From Entamoeba histolytica HM-1:IMSS (Eukaryota; Evosea; Mastigamoebida; Endamoebidae): a stretch of DNA of 14,668 nt. Shown piece after piece: positions 1 through 7,130 of this stretch. The notes beneath the pieces are model-generated. The model was not told the origin of the DNA and searched no databases. It saw only the letters and a program-made list of their open reading frames with translations. The translations under genes and the position numbers were made by a program. The DNA lies in the NCBI RefSeq assembly GCF_000208925.1, contig NW_001915114.1, forward strand, positions 7,600 through 22,267, read 5' to 3'. The first letter of the stretch is position 1; every line of letters begins with the position of its first letter.

Positions 1-1
1 T

Positions 2-1726
2 GGTAAATTAAGTAATTTTGAATATTTACTTAAATTAAATCAATATGCAAGTAGGTCATATCATGATCTTAGTCATTATCCTATATTTCCATGGATTATA
101 CAAGATTATACAAGTATTTCTCTTGATTTATCTAATCCTACAATTTATAGACCATTAGAATTACCAATACCTTGTATTAATCCAAAAAGACATTCTGAAG
201 AAATGAAAAGATTTGAAGAATTATTTGGAAAGAATGGTGTAATTAAGGATCAAGTTGCATATATTTATCCAACATTTTATTCAGCATGTGATTATGTATT
301 TCATTTCTTAGTTAGAGTTGAACCTTTTACAACAATGTTTATTCGAATGAATGAAAATCATTATGATAGACCTGAAAGAATGTTTTATTCAATTGGACAT
401 ACTTGGGATATTTGTATGAATTCAACACAATGTAATATTGAATTAATTCCTGAATTTTTCTATCTACCAGATTTCTTAATTAATGAAAATTCATTTGAAT
501 TTGGAATAAATCCAGTAACTCAAACTATGGTTGACAATGTTACATTACCTCCATGGGCAAAAAATGCATATGAATTTGTTAATATTAATAGAAGTGCATT
601 AGAATCACCATATGTTAGTTTAAATATTAATAAATGGATAGACTTAATATTTGGATATAAAAGTTGTGGTGAAGAAGCAAGAAAAGCAGATAATTTATAT
701 CATCCATCATGTTATATTGAAAATTTTATTAAAGGTGGAGAAGATGAAGAATTATTAAAGAAACGTGCTATGTTTAGTGGACAATTACCAGTTCAATTAT
801 TTACAAAACCACATCCAACAAGAAAATTAGCAATACCATTAATGGTTGATTTATGTACAAAACGATGTTATTGTAAAAGTTTAATTATTCCAGAAAGTCC
901 ATGTATTAGTTCATGTTTAGATGATAAAGGAATAGTAATGATAACAAAAAATACAATTTATAGAACATTATATTCTATGGAATATTGTCATAAAAAAGGA
1001 ACAATTAAAAACAGAATATTTGATCAAAAATTATTATCAAGAAATAAAAGATTTGCTATTTCAAAATGTTGTGGTGTTATTCAAATTAATAGTGAACTTA
1101 AACAATATACATTAAAATCAAATGAAGTTACTTCAATTCTTTTATTTGAATATTTAAATAATGATTATTTAGCTTTTGGATGTTCTGATTCATTAGTTGG
1201 AATTTGTTGTTTAAATCAACCACAAGAAGTTCCAATTTATTTAAATGTACATCTTAATAAAATTACTTCATTGTTCTTTGATAATAATTCTCATATGTTA
1301 TTTATTGGTGATGATAGTGGATTAGTATCATGTTATTCAGCAAATAATTGGAAATATATTTGGCATATTAAATTATTAAACAACACTACTGTATTGTCTA
1401 TTATTACTTATGAACAATATATTTATGTTTCAACACCTTCTATATTATATGCTATTTCTTTTAAAGGAAAAATTATTACAAAATTAGATTTTTATGCTCA
1501 AATACTTGTTAATTCATTTATTCCTGGTACTATCGCAGCATTAACTAACAACAATGTGCTTTGTTTTATTTCAACATCATTACTTAGTTGTTTACCAATT
1601 GATGTAAATATGCCTGATATTTCCAAAGAAGAAGTTATTTCATTACATTATCATCCTAATGCAATCTATATTGTATTAAAAAATGGAACTTTGTCACGTA
1701 TTTCCATGTCGTTATTTGATAACTAG
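2..1726 (+). CDS. BEACH-domain protein with C-terminal WD40-like region (5' partial)
   Basis: The reading frame is open from base 2, so this is the last 574 residues of a larger gene that begins before the window; the first in-frame ATG (203) is internal. The N-terminal 230 or so residues of the fragment are a BEACH domain, seen as GKLSNFEYLLKLNQ, SRSYHDLSHYPIFPWI, LDLSNPTIYR, EPFTTMFIRM, ELIPEFFYLPDFL, LPPWAKNAYEF and WIDLIFGYK. The rest is beta-rich and WD40-like, with units such as IGDDSGLVSCY followed by WKYIW, as in the BEACH-WD40 layout of LYST, neurobeachin, LRBA and Dictyostelium Lvs proteins. Those proteins are large cytosolic scaffolds acting in lysosome size, vesicle traffic and membrane fusion or fission. 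Which subfamily this one belongs to cannot be told without the missing N-terminus. Usual BEACH proteins exceed 2000 residues, so most of this gene lies upstream. The stop is TAG followed by a T-rich tract. Confidence 0.95.
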   Translation, partial: GKLSNFEYLLKLNQYASRSYHDLSHYPIFPWIIQDYTSISLDLSNPTIYRPLELPIPCINPKRHSEEMKRFEELFGKNGVIKDQVAYIYPTFYSACDYVFHFLVRVEPFTTMFIRMNENHYDRPERMFYSIGHTWDICMNSTQCNIELIPEFFYLPDFLINENSFEFGINPVTQTMVDNVTLPPWAKNAYEFVNINRSALESPYVSLNINKWIDLIFGYKSCGEEARKADNLYHPSCYIENFIKGGEDEELLKKRAMFSGQLPVQLFTKPHPTRKLAIPLMVDLCTKRCYCKSLIIPESPCISSCLDDKGIVMITKNTIYRTLYSMEYCHKKGTIKNRIFDQKLLSRNKRFAISKCCGVIQINSELKQYTLKSNEVTSILLFEYLNNDYLAFGCSDSLVGICCLNQPQEVPIYLNVHLNKITSLFFDNNSHMLFIGDDSGLVSCYSANNWKYIWHIKLLNNTTVLSIITYEQYIYVSTPSILYAISFKGKIITKLDFYAQILVNSFIPGTIAALTNNNVLCFISTSLLSCLPIDVNMPDISKEEVISLHYHPNAIYIVLKNGTLSRISMSLFDN

Positions 1727-1791
1727 TTTTGTTTTTTTTTTCAATCATTTTTTATATCAATAAATGCAGAAATAGTTATGTTGTTTAAACA

Positions 1792-1814
1792 AAAGATCTT
1801 TTTGTAAGATCTTT
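1792..1814. repeat. Inverted repeat (hairpin) in the 3' flank of the BEACH gene
   Basis: Two perfect 9-base arms, AAAGATCTT (1792-1800) and AAGATCTTT (1806-1814), are separated by the five bases TTTGT. It lies 65 bases after the BEACH stop and 72 bases before the next ATG, so it could act in 3'-end formation of the first gene or be a binding site. No function is shown by the sequence. Confidence 0.6.
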
Positions 1815-1826
1815 GTTGTAAAGAGT

Positions 1827-1864
1827 GTATAAAACAATATTATCTAATTATTTAAAGATAATAT
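1827..1864 (+). promoter_or_regulatory. Putative promoter region of the thioredoxin-fold gene with a second inverted repeat
   Basis: A TATA-like GTATAAAAC (1827-1835) lies about 50 bases before the ATG, resembling the TATA-like element known upstream of Entamoeba genes. Directly after it are perfect 9-base inverted arms, ATATTATCT (1837-1845) and AGATAATAT (1856-1864), with a 10-base spacer, ending 21 bases before the ATG. No GAAC core is visible here, unlike several other genes in the window. The assignment as a promoter is inferred from position. Confidence 0.4.
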
Positions 1865-1885
1865 CTTAAAATATCGAATAAAGTA

Positions 1886-2203
1886 ATGAGTGTTATTATG
1901 GTTACAACACAAGAACATATCAATCAATTCTTATCAAAAAATGATAAAATTGTTCTTGATTTCTTTGTTTGGTGGAAATGTCCTATTCAAACAATAAATA
2001 CAATTAAACAACTTGCTTCCTCCCATAAAGATGTAATTTTTCTATTAGTTAATTCTGAAGAATCTTTTGATTTATTACAAACATTCTCAATATGTTCATT
2101 ACCAACAATTATTTTTATGCATCGAGGAGTTGAAGAAAAACGAATAAAAGGAGCATCAATTGATGATTTATCCAATTTATTATCAAATGAATATTTTTGT
2201 TAG
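1886..2203 (+). CDS. Thioredoxin-fold protein lacking the CxxC active site
   Basis: A 105-residue single-domain protein, the length of a classical thioredoxin. The fold is recognisable from the strand IVLDFFVWW at residues 22-30, the central strand VIFLLVN at 50-56, and the conserved cis-proline motif SLPTIIFM with Pro73, followed by the Gly-rich C-terminal turn (IKGAS). In ungapped alignment the canonical WCGPC is WKCPI here (residues 30-34): both redox cysteines are replaced (Lys31, Ile34), and one cysteine sits at the position usually held by glycine (Cys32). A normal dithiol-disulfide exchange cycle is therefore unlikely; a binding or chaperone-like role, or one-cysteine chemistry, is possible. 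Other cysteines are Cys70 and the terminal Cys105. The start at 1886 is the first ATG after the upstream gene; a second ATG four codons on would remove only MSVI. There is no signal peptide, so it is probably cytosolic. Confidence 0.85.
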   Translation: MSVIMVTTQEHINQFLSKNDKIVLDFFVWWKCPIQTINTIKQLASSHKDVIFLLVNSEESFDLLQTFSICSLPTIIFMHRGVEEKRIKGASIDDLSNLLSNEYFC

Positions 2204-2514
2204 TTTTTTTTGTTTGTAAAGAAGATGAAAATAAATCAAATAATACGAATTATAAACAAACACTATAAATAACAAATAATCATTAAAAAATATAATTCTC
2301 TGTAAGTAGTTTTACAAACAATTTATTATAATATAAAATGTAATTAAATTTAAAATGGAACAATAACCATTTATATATATTTAATACATTTAATATTCTA
2401 TTTAATATTGATTTTTCTAATTGATTATTACAAATGTTATGAAACAATTTCTTATAAAAGTATTATTTATGATAAAATTTAAATAAAAACATTAAAAAAA
2501 AAGAAAATTCTAAT
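2204..2514. other. Gene-free spacer between convergent genes
   Basis: This is AT-rich sequence between the stop codons of the thioredoxin-fold gene and the glycosidase-kinase gene, which point towards each other. It starts with a T-rich tract directly after the plus-strand stop and ends with an A-rich tract (T-rich on the minus strand) next to the minus-strand stop, which fits 3' ends of two transcripts. I see no open frame of note, RNA gene or repeat in it. Confidence 0.6.
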
Positions 2515-4590
2515 TTAAAGTTCAATATGACTTTTTTCTTTAACAAGTTGAGTTAGTAACTCATAAGTAATTTTCTCATTTACTGTCTTTTCTGTTTGTA
2601 ACGAAAAAGTGGCACCTGCAAGTCCATAATAAATTGCTCTGTCAATTGGTTCCCCTCTACTTAAAGCAGAAATTGTTGAAGCTGAAAATGCATCACCAGC
2701 ACCATGAACGTCAACAATTAAATCTACTCCAAATGCTGGATATTCTTTAGAATATAATTGTCCATTCCTTTTTTCAACAAGTAAACATCCAGCAGCACTT
2801 AATTTAACAATTAATGTTTTAATACCTCGATTAATAAATAATTCTGCCATTTTAATACATTCATCAATATTATCTCCATCACACACACCTCCTTTGTAAC
2901 CTAATTTCTTACTTAACCATCCTATCTCAAAGTTATTTGGAGAAAAATAGTCAATTCGAGACATCACTTCTTCATTTAAAATTTTTAATGAAGTTTCACC
3001 AGTTGGTTCAATCCAAATCTTTCCTTTAGCATATTTTAATGCTTCTTTAATAATATCTAAACCAAAGTTAGTATCCATAATAACATATTCAGCATTAGAA
3101 ATTTCATTTTTAAATTGTTGAATGTTTTGAACTTTCATTCCTTTTAATGCTCTGCTATCAATGACACCAGCAGTTAATTGACCTGAAGTATTAATTACTC
3201 CACTATATACTGGTGTTGCAAATTCACTTTCAACTAATGCGTTTGTTTTCATTTTTATATCTTTGAAATATTGTTTTAACATCTTTCCAAGAAGATCATT
3301 ACCAATTGTGCTAATAAATAAAATATCATTACCAATTCTATGAAGATTTTCTGCAATATTATGTCCTACTCCTCCTCTATTTTGATTGACAGTTCCTTCT
3401 ACACTTACTTCTGGTAAAACTTCTGCTTTACTAATAAAATCTATAACACTAGCTCCAATAACTACAATCTTTGATGGAGTAACTTCTTCATTAAGAGTAT
3501 CTTCATTAGGACTATTTGTTAACAAACTTAATTCATAAGCAATTGATGCTCCTACTTTTGCATTATTTTTAATTAATGCAACATTTGCACGAACTGTTTG
3601 AGAATTAGTGTGTGTGTTTAAATAATTTAATAAAAATGGAGTAGTAGCTTTCCCTTCAATGTGATGAATTTCTGCTTCTTTTAAGGCAGCATTAATCCAT
3701 TTATTTACTTGATCTAATTCAAGAGCATCTTCTTTTGGAATAGGAACTGTGACAAGTATTCCCTTATTAATATGTAACTTTCTATTCCAATTAATAATTT
3801 CTGCAATAGTACTAGTTTCATTAATAGATGGAATATGAATATTAGAGTTTGGTACATAAAATTGTGGAAGAGTAGTTGTTCGATATCCATAAACAGAAAC
3901 ACTTTGTGTTTCTAAGTATTCAACTGTTTTATTAACATCTAATATAATTTTTGGACCAGCTGAAACAACACAAATTGGATTTGATCCAAGTTCTATAAGG
4001 TCAGCAGAAATATCCATTGTAACTTCAGCATTACGATGAACCCCTCCTAATCCACCAGTTACAAATACTTTAATACCTACCATTGATGCTATTCTTGATG
4101 TAGCAGCAACAGTTGTAGCACCCCATTGTTTTTTAGCAATTACTCCTGAAATATCACGAACACTAACTTTTTCAATTCCTTTTCTTTGAGAAAATTGTGA
4201 AATGAGATCTTTACTCATTCCAACATGGATTTTTCCTTCAACAATACCAATTGTTGCAGGTACTGCACCATTTTCTCTAATAATATTTTCTATTTCATTA
4301 GCAACATTTTCATTATCAGGATATGGTAAACCATGTGATATAATTGTTGACTCTAATGCAACAATTGGTAACTGTTGTTTCATTGCATTTTTTACTTCAT
4401 CACTCATTTCAATCAATTCAATGAAATTATCTTTTTCTTTTTCATAATTCATTACTGAATTGGTTTTAAAGAATTTAATAATTTCATTTATTTCATTTTT
4501 AAATAAATATGATCCCCCTGATATAGAAATGAGAATTCCTCCACATATTATTATTGTAGCAAATAAAATATTTATGATGGTATTATTCAT
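2515..4590 (-). CDS. Bifunctional pseudouridine-5'-phosphate glycosidase / PfkB-family (pseudouridine) kinase, membrane-anchored
   Basis: A 691-residue fusion of two enzymes. Residues 66-355 are a PsuG/IndA-type pseudouridine-5'-phosphate glycosidase, which splits the C-C bond of pseudouridine 5'-phosphate into uracil and ribose 5-phosphate. Motifs are ALESTIISHGLPYP (Glu80), GAVPATIGI, KVSVRD (Lys141), WGATTVAAT, VFVTGGLGGVHR, MDISADL (Asp197) and AGPKIILD (Lys214, matching the lysine that forms the Schiff base with ribose). Residues 374-690 are a PfkB/ribokinase domain with GGVGHNIAENL (407-417) and the catalytic DVHGAGDAFSA (Asp633 as base), most simply a pseudouridine kinase. The two steps together convert pseudouridine to uracil and ribose 5-phosphate. 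The same fusion order is known in several eukaryotes. Unusual here is residues 4-30, a long hydrophobic stretch before a lysine- and glutamate-rich linker: it looks like a signal anchor or uncleaved signal peptide. If Met47 were the real start the protein would be soluble. ATG 4590 is favoured by the GAAC element 32 bases upstream. Confidence 0.93.
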   Translation of the reverse strand: MNNTIINILFATIIICGGILISISGGSYLFKNEINEIIKFFKTNSVMNYEKEKDNFIELIEMSDEVKNAMKQQLPIVALESTIISHGLPYPDNENVANEIENIIRENGAVPATIGIVEGKIHVGMSKDLISQFSQRKGIEKVSVRDISGVIAKKQWGATTVAATSRIASMVGIKVFVTGGLGGVHRNAEVTMDISADLIELGSNPICVVSAGPKIILDVNKTVEYLETQSVSVYGYRTTTLPQFYVPNSNIHIPSINETSTIAEIINWNRKLHINKGILVTVPIPKEDALELDQVNKWINAALKEAEIHHIEGKATTPFLLNYLNTHTNSQTVRANVALIKNNAKVGASIAYELSLLTNSPNEDTLNEEVTPSKIVVIGASVIDFISKAEVLPEVSVEGTVNQNRGGVGHNIAENLHRIGNDILFISTIGNDLLGKMLKQYFKDIKMKTNALVESEFATPVYSGVINTSGQLTAGVIDSRALKGMKVQNIQQFKNEISNAEYVIMDTNFGLDIIKEALKYAKGKIWIEPTGETSLKILNEEVMSRIDYFSPNNFEIGWLSKKLGYKGGVCDGDNIDECIKMAELFINRGIKTLIVKLSAAGCLLVEKRNGQLYSKEYPAFGVDLIVDVHGAGDAFSASTISALSRGEPIDRAIYYGLAGATFSLQTEKTVNEKITYELLTQLVKEKSHIEL

Positions 4591-5457
4591 TAAGAGAATA
4601 ATTTAAATTACATTTTTTTTAGTTCTTTCATATTCCATAGTTTTTATTTTATGTTTATTATTTTTTTTTTTTTAAGAATTTTTCTTTTAAATGGAAATTC
4701 AAATGGAAATTTTTATTTAAAATTAGTGTTTAACAGGTTTTGTTGATGACATGTTAGACACATCATATAAATATTAAAATAAATAAAATAATTGAACCAC
4801 AAATTATTTTAGGATTATTGTATTGCCGTTTGGTTAGTAAATACCTTCTTCAATACTGAAAAAATAACAATGTTTATGTTGCAGTGTCATTTATTATAAT
4901 AGAAGAATGAATAGTTGTAAAAAGTATATTTGGTAATATAAATGTATTATCAAAGAAAATGAATATGAATATTTTATAAATGAAATTATAGAATGCTATT
5001 GTAATGATAAGTTTATATTCATTATAAAATAAAAAAAAGTAAAGAATGAGGTGTTTTAATATCCATTAATTTTAAACAGAGAAGAGAAGGTTATTTAAAT
5101 GAAGAATAAATACGTTGATGAAATAAGAAAAAACATTGATTCAATGAAAATAAAAAAAATGAAAAATAAAAAATAATTAATGAATAAATAAATAAATAAT
5201 TTTAAAACATAAAAATAGGATTAATAATCTCTTGTGAACAAAGAAGCAAAGAAAATAAATCTTAAAGCACCTTTCTATTTAACTTCTTTTAAATTAAAAA
5301 TTATTACATTTTTATTTAACAAACTTCTTAAAAATTTGAATAACAAATTTTATTTAAGTTAATGTTTTTAATAATTGTTATTTTCATTTGATATTAACCA
5401 ATAAGTTTTTTAATATTTTCTTTTTTTTTTTTGTTATTTATCAAAAGTAAAAAGAAG
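4591..5457. other. Long divergent intergenic region (no gene seen)
   Basis: About 870 bases separate two genes transcribed away from each other, the longest gene-free stretch in the left part of the window. It contains poly-T runs near both ends, two copies of AAATGGAAATT (4689-4699 and 4701-4711) one base apart, and a short ATAA tetranucleotide run at about 5182-5200. Possible small frames, such as 25 codons from 5099, are lysine-rich and without recognisable features. I find no tRNA-like cloverleaf. The size would allow two separate promoters, a non-coding RNA or a decayed gene, but none of these is shown. Confidence 0.5.
4616..4626 (-). promoter_or_regulatory. GAAC-type core promoter element of the glycosidase-kinase gene
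   Basis: On the minus strand the sequence reads AAGAACTAAAA, with GAAC at 4622-4625, about 32 bases before the ATG at 4590. It matches the GAAC element described near Entamoeba transcription starts and resembles the GAAC copies before the genes at 7131, 8713 and 10679. It supports the upstream ATG, and so the hydrophobic N-terminus, over the internal Met47. Confidence 0.5.
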
Positions 5458-6270
5458 ATGAAAAATAATCTCACATTTTGTCTAATGTCATTTACTTTCA
5501 TTTTAGACGTTGATGGAACATTGGCTTCTTCAAAGAGAAATGCTGTGAGTGAAATTGATAAAAAAGTTATTTTAGAAGAAAAAGAAAAAGGAAATAGAAT
5601 TATTATTGCAACAGGAAGATCAATTCATGAAACAAAACATATTTTAGAAGCAATTCAATTTAATGATATTTTAATAAGCTCTAATGGAGCTCTTTCGCTT
5701 CAGGATAATAAGATATTAAATTATATGCCAATGAATGCATCACAAGCAAAAATAATTATTCAAATTTGTAAAGAACAAAACTTAAATGCATGTGTTGTTA
5801 GTTGTATAAAAACAAACGATATGTTTAAAGAATTATTTTCAGAAATTAAAGAGTATCAACCAACAGAAGGAGAAGAATTTTTAGATATTGTATTATATGC
5901 TAAAAATTCACAAGAAAAAGAACAATGGATAGAATTACTTCAAAAAAATGTTGGTAATGAATTAATTGTTAAAAATTCAGGAGATGTTATTATTGAAGTT
6001 TTTAATAAAGATTTAAATAAAGGAATGACATTACAAAGATTATATGAAATGAATTTGCTTGGAGAAGGTAAAAGAATTGTTTATGTAGGAGATTCAGATA
6101 ATGACATTCAAGCACTCCAATTTGTTAGAAAGATTGGTGGAATTGCAGTTGCAATGGGTAATGCTTTTGAGAGAGTTAAAAAAGAAGCAACTTATGTTAC
6201 TACAGATGTAGATAATAATGGAGTTGCAAATGCCATTCATTGGGTTTATTCTTCAAAAAAAATAAATTGA
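5458..6270 (+). CDS. HAD-superfamily phosphatase, Cof/IIB type
   Basis: A 270-residue protein from the first ATG (5458), or 261 from the ATG at 5485; no ATG lies further upstream in frame (position 5431 is TTG). Numbered from 5458, all four HAD motifs are present: motif I FILDVDGT with nucleophile Asp17 and acid/base Asp19; motif II IIIATGRS with Thr52; motif III Lys188 in NKGMTLQRL; motif IV GDSDNDIQAL with Asp212 and Asp216 for magnesium. The insert between motifs II and III is a type IIB cap, as in Cof-like sugar-phosphate and phosphomannomutase-like phosphatases. The final VAMGNAFERVKKEATYVT segment is also typical. It should hydrolyse a small phosphate ester, but the substrate cannot be read from the sequence. 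The second ATG directly before SFTFILDVDGT gives the usual family N-terminus and may be the true start. It is divergent to the pseudouridine enzyme gene, and its stop is one base from the convergent SNARE gene. Confidence 0.92.
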   Translation: MKNNLTFCLMSFTFILDVDGTLASSKRNAVSEIDKKVILEEKEKGNRIIIATGRSIHETKHILEAIQFNDILISSNGALSLQDNKILNYMPMNASQAKIIIQICKEQNLNACVVSCIKTNDMFKELFSEIKEYQPTEGEEFLDIVLYAKNSQEKEQWIELLQKNVGNELIVKNSGDVIIEVFNKDLNKGMTLQRLYEMNLLGEGKRIVYVGDSDNDIQALQFVRKIGGIAVAMGNAFERVKKEATYVTTDVDNNGVANAIHWVYSSKKIN

Positions 6271-6278
6271 ATTAATTT
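6266..6278. promoter_or_regulatory. Overlapping stop codons and bidirectional poly(A)-like signal
   Basis: The phosphatase stop TGA (6268-6270) and the minus-strand SNARE stop (6272-6274) are one base apart. The sequence around them, ATTGAATTAATTT, holds the Entamoeba-type poly(A) motif TAATT on the plus strand (6273-6277) and TTAATT on the complementary strand as well, because AATTAATT is self-complementary. Each transcript must end inside the coding sequence of the other gene. The poly(A) role is inferred from the known motif, not shown. Confidence 0.45.
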
Positions 6279-6919
6279 ATTAATGATTTAACTTTTTTTG
6301 AATTTTTTTCCATTATTTCATTTTGATGTTCAATCATTTTAGAATGAACTTCTAGTTGTTGTGAACTTATTTTGATTTCTTCATTTAATTGATTTGACAA
6401 TTCTTTCATTTCATTGACATGGTTCTCTAAAATATTCATTTTCTCATTTAATTCTTTATCTACTGTATTTTGGTGAATTTTTTGTTTTATACAAACTTCT
6501 TCTTGTTTTTCTTGTTTGTTCATCTTTGTTTTTCTTCTTCTTTCGTTTTTTTCTTTTTTTTGTTGTTGGTTTTGTTTTTGGGTTAACTTCTCTTCTTTTT
6601 TTTCTTGATTGTTATAATCTTTTTCAACTCTTTTTTGAATATCATTAAGTCTTTTTTTAGAATAACGTCGGTTATTTTTTCTAAATAACTCTCTAAGAGA
6701 TGGTAAAAACCATTTGATTTTATAGAGATGTTTCTTTGTCTCTTGTTGTTCTGAATCGATTGTAATAAGGTCTTTATTGATTCTTTTTAAATGTTGATTT
6801 TGTTGCTTTAATTGACTAATCCCATTTTTTCCTATATCAATTGATTCATTAGTAAGAGCAATAGAGTTATTAATGAGATTAATATCAGATTGAATTATTT
6901 GATTAAATTTATTGTTCAT
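6272..6919 (-). CDS. SNAP-25-like Qbc SNARE (two SNARE motifs)
   Basis: A 215-residue, highly charged coiled-coil protein without a membrane segment. Residues 15-65 align without gaps to the first (Qb) SNARE motif of the SNAP-25 family: ESIDIG (25-30), QLKQQNQHLKRI (36-47) and the closing KKHL (62-65). Gln40 falls on the zero layer. After it comes IKWFLPSLRELFRK (68-81), in the position of the segment that follows the Qb helix in SNAP-25, SNAP-29 and plant SNAP33. A Lys/Gln/Glu-rich linker (82-150) has one cysteine, Cys143, and no palmitoylated cysteine cluster. Residues 155-214 resemble the second (Qc) motif, with regularly spaced Val168, Met171, Leu174, Leu178 and Ile182; Ser185 aligns with the zero-layer glutamine. 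SNAP-25 family members pair with a syntaxin and a VAMP to drive vesicle fusion. Without lipid cysteines, membrane contact would come from partners or the basic linker, as in SNAP-29. A generic coiled-coil protein is the alternative. Confidence 0.72.
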   Translation of the reverse strand: MNNKFNQIIQSDINLINNSIALTNESIDIGKNGISQLKQQNQHLKRINKDLITIDSEQQETKKHLYKIKWFLPSLRELFRKNNRRYSKKRLNDIQKRVEKDYNNQEKKEEKLTQKQNQQQKKEKNERRRKTKMNKQEKQEEVCIKQKIHQNTVDKELNEKMNILENHVNEMKELSNQLNEEIKISSQQLEVHSKMIEHQNEIMEKNSKKVKSLIN

Positions 6920-7130
6920 AATCTTTTTCTTACTGAAACAAAAAGTGTTATTTAAATGACGTTTTGATAAGATTGTATCTTTAAGTTAGATGATAAATTC
7001 AAGAAAGAACGAAAGAATGAAATAACGAAAGAAAGAAAGAAAAATAAATGGAGATAAATAAATTCCAGAATTTGGTTTTGTTTTTATATTTTGAAAAAAG
7101 AGGAACTTTAAAATTTATATTTATTTAGTG
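6920..7130. promoter_or_regulatory. Shared divergent promoter region with a GAAA-rich tract
   Basis: These 211 bases lie between the SNARE gene (-) and the leucine-rich gene (+). A purine tract of GAAA-like units spans about 7001-7043, and the GAAC element of the plus-strand gene is at 7103. On the minus strand an ATTTAAAT, TATA-like, lies about 35 bases before the SNARE ATG, but no GAAC core is seen there. Regulation from one shared region is possible but unproven. Confidence 0.4.
7102..7113 (+). promoter_or_regulatory. GAAC core promoter element before the leucine-rich gene
   Basis: GGAACTTTAAAA, with GAAC at 7103-7106, lies 28 bases before the ATG at 7131. It shares the pattern RGAACTT plus an A-rich tail with elements before the next two genes. 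The GAAC box is a known, distinctive part of the Entamoeba core promoter. Confidence 0.6.

Noticed and set aside
203..1726. Treating ATG 203 as the start of a complete 507-residue gene
   Set aside because: The frame is open to base 2 and the upstream residues are the conserved beginning of the BEACH domain, so the gene continues beyond the window.
4820..4870. Possible tRNA-like segment (TTTGGTTAGTAAAT)
   Set aside because: It resembles a D-arm only; there is no T-arm consensus or acceptor stem in the right place.
5099..5176. 25-residue lysine-rich frame in the divergent intergenic region
   Set aside because: It has no family signature and is surrounded by A-rich DNA; frames of this size are expected by chance.
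5431..5457. Upstream extension of the HAD gene to 5431
   Set aside because: The codon there is TTG, inside a T-rich untranslated stretch; the first ATG is 5458.
6919..6960. Possible 3' splice site (pyrimidine run then CAG) upstream of the SNARE ATG
   Set aside because: No matching 5' site or upstream exon can be seen, and the run is equally explained by low GC content.
7128..7130. GTG at 7128 as start of the leucine-rich protein
   Set aside because: A normal ATG follows directly, and eukaryotic nuclear genes rarely use GTG.
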